The notes under the pieces are model-generated. The model was not told the origin of the DNA. It saw nothing but the letters and a program-made list of their open reading frames with translations, and ran no database searches. This document shows positions 20,962 through 32,564 of a DNA stretch of 64,000 nucleotides, in pieces. Source of the stretch: Thozetella sp. PMI_491 (taxonomy: Eukaryota > Ascomycota > Sordariomycetes > Chaetosphaeriales > Chaetosphaeriaceae); the NCBI GenBank assembly GCA_021432635.1, contig MU270050.1, forward strand, positions 611,413-675,412, in the 5' to 3' direction. The position numbers and the translations under genes are program-made. Numbering within the stretch: position 1 is the first letter of the stretch; the number at the start of each line of letters is the position of its first letter.

Positions 20962-22816
20962 CTAAACCGAGCTCGCAAGCATGTTTTTGAGCCATACCTC
21001 GTCTCGCGCCACAAATGCACAATCGTATAACCTAGGCAACGCGACCAGCCCGTAAGCATCGGAGAAGTCGATCATATCAGTGGAGGGCAGTCTGGTGCCT
21101 TCCACTTGGTTCATCTCAAATGCCAACAACAGTCGCGTGAGGACAGCGTACATGATGCGGTTGGAAATTATGTATGCGGGACAGATGCGGCCGCCAGTCC
21201 CAAAACTCAGGTGTGGAAGAGGTGTCGTATTCCCTAAAAATCGATCGGGCTTGAAAGTGTAGGCGTCGAGACCGTAGTGCTCAGGGTCATGGTTCACAGC
21301 CTGGATGTTCATAGTAACTTGCATGCCTTGCGGGATTGTCGTGCCGTACAGGTTAATGTCTTGCGATGCACGGCGATTGTTGAACGGCGTAGTGGCGAAA
21401 AATCGACGCGTCTCCTTGTAGAGGGAAGAGATAAGCTCAACCCTTTCCTCGCGAAATGCCATCTCCCACGCCTTCTCCCTATCGCCGTCATAGGCGTTCA
21501 AAATGGCTTTGAGTGCCTCGACCTGGAATGGCTGTCCGGTAGGGCTACAAAGCCACGCCACGCACTGATAGACCCCGGACGACACGGTGTCAGGTGCTGC
21601 TTGGAGTAGAGACATGCAGGTACCGTGCAGCTCGTCTATGGACAATTTGTCCGCGCTAAGGGAGGAGACGATGCACTGTGGTTTCTCTCCATCGGCCACC
21701 TTCTGCAGATACTGACCATATAGTATGTCAATGCACCGCTGACGCTCCTTTGCGGCGGCCATGACTTTCGACATCTTCTCTGGCCACATACGAAGAAATG
21801 GTACGAAGTGTCGGAATGTGGCGGTTGATCCTCGAACTTCGGTAATCTCATACAGAGAGTTGAGTAAGCGATTTGTTAGCTCGTCATCAAAATCGCCGGC
21901 TCGCGCCGCGTACGTGATATTTAATGTCAGATCCAGCATCATCTGCGGTCATTGGCATTGTTTTATTCATAAAGTCTACTTCCTTGCAAGTAAGGCTATC
22001 GTACCTGTCGTAGCCATGGATACATCTAAAATGGTGTCAGCGATGTCTGGCGAGCGAGGGGCTGGTGGCTACTCACGTCCATGGTGCTCGCTCCATTCTG
22101 GCCTTTCTCATAAAGCGCGGCCATAAATTTGACTGAGTTGGGTTCCATTAGCTTGTAATAGCTCGGCCAATTCGGCTTGCCCAACGCTCGCTAGTTTGCG
22201 GTCAGCTTTCATCTTGAATAGTTTTGGTCCTCAACAATATAGACCAGGGTTACATACGACGGCGGCATTGTGGCATCTCTTGATTTGTTCGTTCATTGGG
22301 GATCCCGAAATGTCGACTCCGATGTGATCTAGGAAACCTTTGTGATGAGGCCGATCTAGCAACGAAGAGTTGTTGGTAATCCAAAAATCCTTCATTGTCG
22401 ACCAACTATTCACAACAACAGCGCGTTATTCTCCTAGTTTCATCTGAAAGATGCCCGCAGACAGCTCGCGGCTCCATCTTGTGAAGATGGTCGCATCATT
22501 TTGCCTATTCCATTGTCAATAGGTAACGCGCTGTCTAGGTTTCAGAAGCTAACTTTAGACGCCCCCCAAGGAATGGAAGGTGCCCGACAAATGGATAAGA
22601 GCCTGGGGCTTCAGGGATCTTGGCTACCCGAGGGAAGTTTGTTCGGTATGCTTCTCGCTGTTTAAGAAGTTAGGACCGGATTACACAGCAATGGAGGAAA
22701 GGGGTAGTTACCAGGATAATGGCGACACCGATGATTGCGAGAAATCCATAGAAATACCAAGTGGTCGTGAACAACCCTTCCTCTCCAAGGAATGTCTCGT
22801 ACAATGAACTCTGCAT
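20962..22816 (-). pseudogene. Cytochrome P450 (CYP504-like) with in-frame stop
   Basis: Coding pieces are 22816-22712 (N-terminal membrane helix), 22657-22561 (proline-rich hinge, IPEAPGSYPFVGHLPFLGG), about 22504-22258, 22190-22077, 22025-22005 and 21942-20962. The last piece carries the I-helix region (AAPDTVSSG), ExxR (LYKETRRF) and the heme loop FGTGGRICPA. The overall pattern resembles phenylacetate-hydroxylase-type P450s. In the third piece a TAA at 22428-22426 interrupts an otherwise continuous frame between FQMKLGE and RAVVVNS, where related enzymes have no break. No intron removes it. The join between the second and third pieces also needs a non-consensus GC donor or an indel in the G6 run near 22562-22567. 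The gene is therefore probably dead, unless either lesion is a sequence error. Confidence 0.75.
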
Positions 22817-23464
22817 GGCTTACGATTGCGGCGTGGTTCGACGTGATCTCGACTGCAGAGTATCTTGCAATCACCCAATGAGAAATAGGGCAATAAGTAA
22901 CAGGTATTGGTATTGGTACCCAAATTCTACAACCATTTCCCTTAGAACCCTCTAACACAATCCGCATTGCATTGTCACGCTGTCGGGTCGAGGGTACAGC
23001 CATCCGACAAGGCGTCTTATCAGTGAAGGCCCATCCGCTTGCAGGGATGCCCGGTCGTGGAGATAAAAGCCTTTGCTGCTTAGCCAGCCGACCCACAGTC
23101 CCGGCCGGGGTCCTTCCTTGGCGGGATGTCCGTTCCCGCCGGGATCCAAGAAGCCGATAGATGCGCGTTGCCCATCGGGCCAGCCGGGCCAGAGCACCAA
23201 CCCAGCGCTTCGGATCGGTAAATTCCTAATGCAGATGGAAGCGCTTGGCTTAGCCAATTTTATGGCACACCGTCGAACGATTGACCTGGGCTGATCAGCA
23301 GCTAGGATAGTGGTAGCTGCGGAGCAACGAGTCGGTCATCAACAAACTGGTGGCCATAAATCATTCTGCTCCGTCACAAGCGTACCGCATTCCAGGTTAA
23401 AGTTCTAAGAACTATCCACCCACGCCTCTAGCTGCATACATTGGAAATAGTAGCATCACACAAA
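22817..23464. other. Divergent intergenic region
   Basis: Between the P450 and the transcription-factor relict. No gene supported. Confidence 0.4.
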
Positions 23465-25185
23465 ATGGTTGACGTACCAACAACGCCGCCGCTGCGGCCT
23501 AACAGGATGATGCAGCTGAACTTTGCGGACACCTGCTGCACGGGAAGGTAACAGAGGACTGACCTCCTAATAGTAATTCCGAGGACAAACGCTGACTAAT
23601 TTTCGCCTTACAGCCATATGGGAATTGGCCCACAGATTAGAAAGTTGCATAGCCGACGCGAGTCCTTAGACGACCCGTACGAGACGAGCATGCTCAATCT
23701 AGTGTACGCCTTGGGGGGGGGCAGTTTCTGGAAACGGTAAGAGAATCTTTATATCTCAAAGTTGATATTTTTCTATCCTTAGTTCTGCGTTCAGCGTAAA
23801 ATAGCCGCTGAGCTTTCCAGTAAGACAGGGCAGTTGGGTGGATACCAATGGCGATACAACTACGAAGCTGCTTTGGAGAAAAAAGACGATATCATTCGAC
23901 TCGGAGATATCAGAACCCTAACCTATCTTTTGTTGGTCATCCAGCACTGCCTAAGGGTACCTCGAGATCCCGGAGCATGGACATTCGTGGGCGTTGCTAT
24001 GCGACTGTGCGTTGAGCTGGGGCTGCACAGGAGAAAGAAGCCCAACGCGGAGTCGACGCTGAAGTCTGAGCTCGAAAAGCGGCTGTTCTGGGCATGCTAT
24101 TACTTAGACCGTGATCTTGCTATGGCTCTGGGGAGACCCCCTTGCATAAGTGACCACGACATTGATGCAGAGGTAAGAGGTTTGCTCTACCCCCAATAAC
24201 TGAACACACGCTAACTATTTGATCCTTCAAAGCTACCTCTTGATCTAGACGAGGAATGCGAGGACCCGTCTGTCATAAAGAGAATGAGGCCTTCAACAGC
24301 TCCAGCAAGTCCCGCTACGTCACTGACCTGCTTCATCCATACCGTGAGGCTCAAGCGAATCAAGTCCCGGGTTCGATACAAGCTGTATCGCGTGGATACC
24401 ATACCGAACGATGCATGTCACGAAATAGAGCTGGCGTTGGAATCGTTGAATTCCTGGAAAGAGGCAATACCACCCGAGAGCAATGCGAGAGACCGGCACA
24501 GTTTGACGCATTATGTAAGTGTAGGAATCGGTGGAATCGATCTCTGGACTCGCCTACTAAGAGGGCTTCAGATGCTTCACTATCATATATGCACTCGTCT
24601 TATCCTGCAACCGCAATTGTATGCTGCTATAATCGACGAACGATATCTCGAATTATGCATCAAAGCCTGCATCGGGATCTGCGAGACGTTTAGGCGGCTG
24701 CACGACTTCTTTCCAGTTGCCTTCTCTACCTCTCCCTACAGACCGTCTTCCTGGCCGGCTTGACTCTGGTCTACACCATGTGGCATGCCCCATCGAGCAC
24801 CTCTGTGAAGAAACTCTCGGCTCTGTCAGATTGCAGCGTCATGCTTTATGTTACGACGGAGCGTTGGCCGGCCATCCGGAGGTATCGCGACGCATTCGAG
24901 GCCATCAAGCGGAGCGTCCTAGAGCTGATCGCGGACGACAAGCACGCACCCCGGATGGTGGTCCCGGCCCTTACAACCGATGACACGATTTGGTCATCTC
25001 TGCAAGGACTGAATCTAGACATTTACGAGAACTTGAACAGGGACGATCTTGAGCAGATGTTGGGGGACATGGCGGGCGAAAATAGACACCTTCCACCGTT
25101 GGGCGAGCTTGGTGGCGAAGAAATGGAGTTCTACTACGGCGTGGAGAACGAAACAGACAATACCGCAGAAACAACGATTAGCTGA
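23465..25185 (+). pseudogene. Fungal transcription factor (MHR domain), frameshifted and without zinc cluster
   Basis: Exons 23465-23547, 23614-23736, 23821-24172 and 24233 onward join in phase and encode a fungal-specific transcription-factor middle homology region (for example GVAMRLCVELGLHRRKKP and LFWACYYLDRDLAMALGRPP). The start, MVDVPTTPPLRPNRMMQ, has no Zn2Cys6 motif, and I found none upstream. Near 24727-24735 the frame changes: up to RLHDFFPVAFS the reading is in one frame, then LQTVFLAGLTLVYTMW continues in the next. The intervening distance is too short for an intron, so a one-base deletion is the simplest reading. The tail runs in frame to 25185. It lies divergent from the broken P450, so both partners of what was probably one unit are damaged. 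Confidence 0.7.
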
Positions 25186-25881
25186 AGAATGCCATCTTTG
25201 ATTTGCGGCCATCAAAGAATGCGAAAATATTCGTGTGGCCGAAAACGATAGAATGATTGTAGGCGAAGATTTGCCACCGTTTGAAGGCGCTTTGATGAAT
25301 CCTGACTATACGTACGGCAAAAAACCCCCATTCGTATAAGTTAAGCCCACGCATCAACCCACGTGGGCTAGGAGGATCTTTAGACTGTCACCCGCCCATT
25401 CCCGCAGCACATGCACCTGATACGCCGACGGGCGGCGAGGTTTCCTGCTAGGGTCCGTTCAGCGGAAAGTGTAGGTCTAGACATCCGCAGGGACCCTTTA
25501 CCTAAAGTCTGCAGGGGATATCGGAACTTCTCCACTGCAGAATCTACGACATCTCTAAGCGCGGTCGCAGTGCAAACCGCCCGGGCGCGGGATGCGGGAC
25601 CGCGACATCCCGATCAAAGACCCACAATCGCCCGTTCCCGCCGAGAGCTGTCCCGCCCATCCAGCCGCGGACGGCATCCTGCTCTCGCCCCGCTAGCACC
25701 CTGTAACTCACCTCATCATGCATTTGCAGGAAAGGCCCGGGGGCCTAGTCGTTAGGTGAATGAAGTGGACAGCTTAAGAGTGACAGCTGCTTCAAGAGGT
25801 TACTCATACAAGGCCTGTTACAGTGTTACAACAGCGTACTGCCAATACCTAAACTCCGTGGTGTCCCTAGACGACCGCAAA
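25186..25881. other. Intergenic, GC-rich
   Basis: Upstream region of the monooxygenase, with many CGG/CCG triplets between about 25430 and 25680. No gene supported. Confidence 0.4.
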
Positions 25882-27756
25882 ATGGCGAAGAAGCTGATAC
25901 AGCTCAACTTTTTTGAGAATTCAAGCTGCGGCAATGCCTCTTGTATGGGCCAGTGGAAGTCAGTTCTCTGTGCCTTTTTCCTTTTTCCGGAACATGTACT
26001 AATTGGCCACCACTAGAAACCCCAAAGACCAGGCAAAGCTGAAGGATCGTCTGGAGTATTACGTCAATCTGGCAAAACTTGCCGAGAAGGGGAAGATCAC
26101 ATCGGTCTTCTTTACAGACGCGTACGGCCACCATGAGGTGTACGAAAACTCGGTTTCCGCCACGTTGATGGGCGGTGGGCACGTCGGGCTTCTCGATCCT
26201 ACCGTTATAGTCGGGGCGATGGCCATGGCGACTAAGTCGGTAGGTTTCACCGTGACTGGAAGTTCGACATACCTAAGTAAGTTCCATACCAGACCATTGC
26301 ATCCGAGCTCCTCCCAAGCATATGGGCACACGCCCTTAGGATCTCCTAGCTTACACGTCATGTAGATCCATACATGATGGCACGCACGTGGGCAAGTTTA
26401 GACCACATAACAGATGGGCGAGTTGGGTGGAATATCGTAACCAGTTTCAGTGACTCCAGCGCCCAGGCGATTGAATTTGACATGATCATCCCCCACGATG
26501 AACGATACGAGCGCGCACACGAGTACATGGACGTGCTCTACAAGTACGTCCTTACCGTATCCTTACTTCCCTCACCCGAAAGTGGTATGCTAATAGAGCC
26601 TGGACAGCCTGTGTGAGGGAAGCTGGGAAGACGGGGCACAGGTCTTCGATGCTGAGAAGGAGATGGCCTATGATCCGAAAAAGATTCGCCGGGTGGAGCA
26701 TGAAGGCAAGTTCTACAAGATGAAGGCGTACTTCCAGACGCATCCCTCGCCCCAGCGCACTCCAGTGCTGTTCCAGGCGGGTGCATTGAAAGGTGAGGAG
26801 CCCATTACTTCCCTAGCTCTCTCTCAACCTAAGCTGACCGTCAGCAAGCGGGCATGAGCTTCGCGGGGAAGCATGCAGAGGCGCTGTTTGTGTCCGGCCC
26901 CACGCCGGAGATTGTCAAGAAGCAAGTGACGACGGTCCGTCAAGAAGCATACAAGAACGACCGTGACGGATCCAAGATCAAGTTCTTCTTGGGCATTCTC
27001 CCCATTATCGGCCGGACGATGGTAGAGGCCCAGGCCAAGTACGAGGAAGCCAAGAAGAACGTGCACGCGATTGGCGGCATTGCTCGATTCTCCGGCTTCG
27101 CCAACCTAGGCTTGAGCCAGTATCCAATTGACGAGCCTTTCCAGTTCAAGGGCGAGCAGTCAGAGGCATCCATCCACGGCATCATCAACACGGTCAAGAC
27201 CATGACCGGATCTAACAAGGACGACGAGCCATGGACCCCGCGGAGACTCGGTCGTCTGTTCTCGCTCGGTGGGACGGCCCCGTCACCGGTCGGCACGCCC
27301 GCTATGGTGGCGGATGTGATGGAGATGTGGATGAGGGAGGCCGACATTGACGGGTTCAATCTGCAACGTAAGCTACACTGGATGCCTAGCTCCTCAAGGC
27401 AGGGATGCTCACGCGCGTTAGAACTGATCTCCCCGGGAAGCTACGAAGACATCGTGGAGCTACTAGTCCCGGAACTGCAGAGACGGGGCATTTATAGGAA
27501 GGAATACCCTGTACCAGGCGGCACGATGAGAGAAAATATCCTTGGCGCTGAGGGGCAGACTTATGTCCTGGCTGACCACCCCGCGAGCCGCTTCAGGTGG
27601 GACAAGCGTGAGGAGAAGGCCGTGTCGGCTTGGGACGCGCGACGCCCTGGCCTGGAGACAGCACCGGCCAAGGTGAGCAAGAAGCGGAAAGCAGACGCGG
27701 TGCCTGAGCGCGGAGAAGTGATCACCAGGGCATACGCAAAGGCCCTGTACAGTTAG
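25882..27756 (+). CDS. FMN-dependent monooxygenase (NtaA/SnaA/DszA family, luciferase-like)
   Basis: Six exons (25882-25958, 26017-26276, 26366-26543, 26608-26792, 26849-27367, 27422-27756) keep phase and give 517 residues, slightly longer than the usual 440-480. It starts MAKKLIQLNFFENSS. Family marks are VFFTDAYG, MARTWASLDHITDGRVGWNIVTS, LFQAGALKAGMSFAGKHAEALFV and DIDGFNL. These enzymes use reduced FMN from a partner reductase to oxidise substrates such as aminopolycarboxylates, streptogramin precursors or thiophenes. The fungal substrate is unknown. It is followed by an SDR and then a Zn2Cys6 regulator transcribed toward them. That suggests a small catabolic or tailoring unit. Confidence 0.88.
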
Positions 27757-28464
27757 GTCCGGCGTGCAAAGAGCGCGAAGCGACCGCCTTAGAAGTGTCT
27801 AGAATAGCGTTCAAATTGCCGCGCGCTGCCTAGCCGAGGTGCGACTTTAGGTTGTGCACACTTGTTCCTCGCCTGTTCACTAATTCTGTCCGATCCCGCG
27901 AGATGTTCTTCTACGCATGCTGGTCGCTGTAGTAGGAATGCTAGTTCAGGGGGTTAAATTTTTAGGAGCTGTCGAAAATAAACGGTGCTGACAAACACCT
28001 CGCGAAGTCAACAGGCTGTGGAGCCTTAGTTATGCCTCGGCTTGCCTAGAATAGTTGCTATTCGACGAAGAGTCTTGCGGTCGCTGCGGCCCGCTGCGGC
28101 ACTGTGCGGGAATTTGCGGTATTGCGGTGTCCCGCGGCATCTGCGGGGCCTACGGTCGCGGCATCCGCGCTCGTCGCTGAGTTAAGCGGGTCTCGAAGTG
28201 CAAAGGAGCTGAGTTAGCTTCTTGCAGGTAAACACGAATCTCTAAGACGTTGTGGCAATTAGAAATCCGGTTCCAGTTCAGCGTGCTGAAAGGGTCTATA
28301 AATGTTCACGATGCCTTCCATCATGTTCACGACTGTCTACCAAGTTGTCTACCAAGTCATTATCACACATTCTCATCACCCAAGGCATCAAACCATACTC
28401 CTGACACAAGCCTTAAAAGCCGCCACGTAACTCAACCGCTCAATCATATCATACACACAGCAAC
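27757..28464. other. Intergenic; carries phased TGCGG array
   Basis: No gene. Contains the TGCGG repeat cluster listed separately and the proximal promoter of the SDR at 28465. Confidence 0.4.
28085..28146 (+). promoter_or_regulatory. Phased TGCGG array (candidate Zn2Cys6 binding region)
   Basis: TGCGG starts at 28085, 28095, 28105, 28115 and 28123, with another at 28142. Four of the steps are 10, 10, 10 and 8 bases, close to one helical turn. CGG triplets are the classical half-sites of Zn2Cys6 regulators. The array lies about 320-380 bases before the SDR start. A similar array precedes the neighbouring regulator gene. Confidence 0.5.
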
Positions 28465-29484
28465 ATGCCTTCGTACCTTGTTACCGGAGCAAGCCGTGGC
28501 CTTGGCCTGGGCTTTGTTACTGAATTGGTATGCATTTGACAAACCATGCTCGCCAAGGACTCTAAGTATGCGTGGCTAACGCACTCGCAGCTCAAGGACA
28601 AGAACAATGTTGTCGTAGCCACTGCTCGTGATCTCGCCGGCTCAGAGGGCCTTCAGAAGCTGAAGGCCGAGGTCGCCGACGGCAAGCTTCACCTTGTGGA
28701 GTTGGACGTTAGCAAGCCCGAGAGCATCCGGGCGGCCGCCGAGAAGACCAGCCAGCTACTGCCCAACGGACTCGACCATCTCGTCAGCAATGCTGGCGTC
28801 ATCTACCAGCCTCTTTCGACTTTTGATGACTTGTACGGCCCCCATCCTCGCCCGGTGACATCGGGCTTCGTTTGCCTTTGTGGATTCTCGTTGACACGGC
28901 CTAGGGACCTCGACGTGCTGAAGAACGAGATTGACTTCACCGTTACCTCACCCATCAATCTCCTGCGGGAATTTCTACCTCTGATCCGCAAGAGCGAGGC
29001 CAAGCGAATTCTCGTCATCACATCGATCCTGGGCTCCCTCGACAGAGCGGTCTACCTTCCGAACCTCGCCATCGGGTACTCGATCGCCCGTGCTGCTCTG
29101 AACATGTATGCACCCAAATGACGCAACCCATCATCTGCTAGTATTAGTGAACTAACTGTGGAATGTTCTTAGGGTGGTTCGCAAGTGGAGCACGCCCCTG
29201 AAGAGCGAGGGCATCACGATCGCGCTCGTCCATCCCGGTAAGCCGATGCTACGCCCCAATATTTTGTCCGGATTCCAAGCTTGCTGACAATATGGTGCAC
29301 AGGTTGGGTTAACGTCACCGAAGTCGGCGACGGAATCACTGAGTGGATGAATAAGTACGCCCCCGACGCCGAGAAGACGTCCCTTGAAGTCTCAGCTGCC
29401 GGCTGCATGAAGGTCTTGAACGGGCTCACGCTCGAGAATAGCGGTGCCTACCTATCCTACGATGGGACCACTCTCCCTCTCTAG
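28465..29484 (+). CDS. Short-chain dehydrogenase/reductase (classical SDR)
   Basis: Five exons (28465-28527, 28591-28832, 28905-29105, 29173-29237, 29303-29484) keep phase and give 250 residues, the normal SDR length. It opens with YLVTGASRGLGLGFV (TGxxxGxG cofactor motif), has the NAG motif (LVSNAGVIYQP), then ILVITSILGSLD and the active-site region IGYSIARAALNM, where Tyr is followed by Ala-Arg instead of the standard YxxxK Lys. The sequence is YSIAR, so Lys is replaced by Arg. It is close to fungal 'carbonyl reductase sniffer-like' SDRs. Catalysis with Arg is uncertain. Likely co-regulated with the monooxygenase upstream. Confidence 0.85.
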
Positions 29485-29548
29485 AGAACTGATTGGCGCT
29501 GGGGACTGCTTTATGAGGAGTCGGCTGGTGCGTTTGATGCCAAGTTTG

Positions 29549-31494
29549 TTACCATGCAGTGGCGTGCTTCGCGGTAGTCGAAGTTGCCATCATTTCTTCA
29601 GCATCAAGGATTTTCAGATACACTCCTTGGAAACTTGTTAGCCTGAGTATTGAAATTTATTAACATTGCATGTGTTGACTTGCCTGCGAGCCGCCACCTT
29701 GAGTCCATGAGGTTGAGCAATTCTCGAAGCGTGCCGATCTTCTCAGCTGTCTCTTCATCCGGTGCGCCGCGGGTCAGCCTCAATAGTGTGGAGGCGACTT
29801 GGTACATCGCATGGATAAGAAAACATGACACCAGGTTTGATGCGAACCGATTCGTGACGCAGGTGACGTTGTACGAAGCCGCTGCCCCCGTCAGTCTATC
29901 CAGGGCCGTGCGAGTCTCATCCCACAGCGCCTCGTTTAATAGCACAGCATGCTCCTCTTCGCTCAGGGTGGCGTTCCCTATGCTATCATTCTTGAAGTGA
30001 TGTGCTTGTAGCAGAAGTATTCCGCTCGGAACCAGTTAGTTCTCGCTGTTCGGGATGTTTCCGGCTCAGAAGTGCCCCGTGACTAAGGTACGAACCTGAA
30101 GCTGAGTGCTGACTGAGCGCAGAACTCTAGCTGACGGGTTTGCGCTTCCATGTCTGTGGTGTGGACCAGAGCAAGTAATGTCCGTCGTAGCTGCCTCGTT
30201 TCGTCGTACAGTGCGGCTGCTCTTTCCGGTGCTGCGGGTTGGAAGGACCGGAGAACCTGGCTGAATAAGAATGTAGACTGTGCCAGCCTTGCGAACCGCC
30301 CCATCTTGAGCGTAAAGCCAGTCCGTATGTTGACAGCGTCGGATGACCGAGTTGTCTAAGAAAGGTCATATTTAGCACCTCCAATAGCTTAAACGGCAAA
30401 ATGCAAGGGATGAATGCGTACCCCGTCGTCCCAGGCGTCGTCGTCCACTGGCAGGTACGTCTCGAATGAGGGGTCTTCTGTTGACAAGGAGCGCAAGGGG
30501 TTGGTGACGTTCAAGAACCTAATAAACCCAACTTTGTCAGTGATTCATCGTTCAGTATTACATGCCCGCTGCTGCGATGATTGCGGTTATCGTGGGTAGG
30601 GCCAGATGCACACCTGTCAAAGATCAACACTGCCCACCAGACTCTCCTCTTTTCCTCAACCTCATGCCAGATACGCGGCCCATCACCGTCGCCCATTAGC
30701 TTCAGGCCAAGCTTGTCGATTCCCAGGGCGAGGCCGTACCGCGCACAAGCGCCGACACTTAGATATGCGGCAGGGTAGATAGCGTGACCAATTTCGTACA
30801 TCGCGATGAGGATCCCAGCCTGAAGCACGCGGACAGACAAGACGCTGGAGGCCTCTACATCGCTGTAGAAGCGTTTCGCAGATCTGTAAATGGCTGTGGA
30901 GCTCTCCTCCCCCTGATCCCGGTCCGTTGGCGTGCTGCATGATAGCTTCATGCATAGCGTAAGCAGGCTCAGCTCGGTGCGTCGCTGCGCGAGGGGGTTG
31001 AGGAGGGTGGTGAAGAAATCCTGCCTATATATGATTGGCAGCCAGTGGATGTTTTTGAAAAATTCCGACGCAATGCAACGCATCGAAGCAAGGTCCCCGG
31101 TGGTGAGCGAAACGTCGGAGGGGATCGGCACGTCTAGCTTGGGAAGCTCCAGGCGCGCTTGCTGGAAGAGACGCGGTGCGAGGAACGCAACAGCGCTAGG
31201 GTTTGGACTAGCGGAATAGGAAGGCGGCTGGTAGGGCTGAGAATAGGACGCATCATCGCGCATGCGCTCGTTGAGCTGGCTGTCAGGCGGGGACGTGACT
31301 GGCGTCATGCCGCCGGGTCCGGATGCCGCGCCGAGCCCGTGGCTTGTCTCTCGGCGCGCGGGGTAGTCGCACTCGACCTCTTTCCGGAGGCATAGGTCAC
31401 ATGCGGGGAGGTTTCTATCACAGCGCCTCTTGCTCCTGCGGCAAGGCAGGCAAGCCGTTCGTGCAAGCCTTGCGGACTCACCATTCGTCGTCAT
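29549..31494 (-). CDS. Zn2Cys6 transcription factor with MHR domain
   Basis: Exons 31494-30614, 30518-30422, 30355-30096, 30024-29684 and 29625-29549 keep phase and give 551 residues. The zinc cluster (CLPCRRSKRRC ... CDLCLRKEVEC) is at about residues 15-42, followed by a Pro/Ser linker and a fungal-specific middle homology region with LQAGILIAMYEIGHAIYPAA. The last intron has a GC donor (GCAG|GCAAGTC) and a CTAAC branch point; using it yields the tail GVYLKILDAEEM, which matches the end of the related regulator at 47700. It converges on the SDR, and the 3' ends are 64 bases apart. A TGCGG array lies just before its start, so autoregulation and control of the SDR and monooxygenase are plausible. 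Confidence 0.88.
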
Positions 31495-31520
31495 GGCTGT
31501 AGGTTTGGGGAGCAGACAAA

Positions 31521-31554
31521 TGCGGATGCTTGCGGGAGATGCGGAAATTTGCGG
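31521..31554 (+). promoter_or_regulatory. Phased TGCGG array upstream of the regulator
   Basis: TGCGG starts at 31521, 31531, 31540 and 31550, steps of 10, 9 and 10 bases, in the 60 bases before the regulator's ATG (31494, minus strand). Same motif, orientation and spacing as at 28085-28146. Candidate operator for CGG-binding Zn2Cys6 protein. Confidence 0.5.
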
Positions 31555-31943
31555 CCAGAGATGCCACTGCGAATCTCGGTGTGGAGCGCTGGCTTAGTAA
31601 CGCCCGAAGCTTTATTTAGCTCGTAGTACCGTACTTCTGACGTAGGTCCTCGCCACTTGGGGGATCTACTAACAGACAGCAGATACCGGTATCGATTAGT
31701 AGAACGAGCACATCGTCAGTAAAAGGCATTGCCACTGGCTTGTCTTTCTTCGGTGGAGACATGACTTGGACGCAGCGTTTGCTTTGGAGGGGTAGCTTAG
31801 AAGAGCCTAGAGTACGGCTGTAAACGCCTGCTCTATACCTTATTCCGCTATCCATGACGGGCTGGATGGATGTATCGCATCCAAGCGTCAAATCTAGCTT
31901 GGATGTCTCCAGAGCCTATTAAAATGCAAAAAAAAACTAAACT

Positions 31944-32564
31944 TCACCCATACTGTACATTCTTTCTCAGCCTCATCATCTCTAGCCCCTCTTCTGTAGT
32001 CAGCTGGCCGAGTGCATCTGCCCTGATTCGCGTATCCATTCTCCAGGCAGGGACATTCCCAATTCCTACTCCAGTCTGGGCTAGTTGCGGTGGAGGCGGC
32101 GAGCTCCAGACCAAGACGCGCAAGTCTTGTAGGTCGTCCCAGGCGACCACGGCCCGAGCGCGAAGCAGCAGCGCCACCACGAAGTAGATCCCCACGATGA
32201 TGAAGTATATGAACATCACTGCGAGTCCGAATTTGCAAAGTGGGTCCAGGAACGCCAAAGCCGTAACCGTACTGTTGGGCGTCGAAGTCAAACCCCACTA
32301 ATTAGGCCGTCAAGAACATCTCTGAAGTATTGTACGGTGGCGTTGACAGGCTTTGCAGTGTTGTGCTGAATGCCAACAACTGGCCCCGACCTCCAGTCAT
32401 ACGTGATCTCGCCAGCACCAAGGCCCCCACTGTATACCCATATCCGCCATTGTAACGCTGGTATCGTTCCTGTCTTCGACGGCATAGGTGGCCTCGTTGG
32501 AAGATGTTCGAGCCAAGCCCTCAGCAACAACGGCGCCGAGAAACTTTTGCAAAAAGTCTCGCAT
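31944..32564 (-). pseudogene. Remnant of a fungal integral membrane protein
   Basis: Three reading frames in succession carry pieces of one protein. The first (from 32564) has FLQKFLGAVVAEGLARTSSN. The second has GPVVGIQHNTAKPVNATVQY. The third contains DFDAQQYGYGFGVPG. A final frame has a membrane helix (FGLAVMFIYFIIVGIYFVVAL), WDDLQDLRVLVWSS and a stop at 31944. These segments occur in this order in a common, unnamed family of fungal membrane proteins. The gaps between them are too short for introns, so several indels best explain the pattern. An alternative is an unusual set of micro-exons. Confidence 0.5.
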
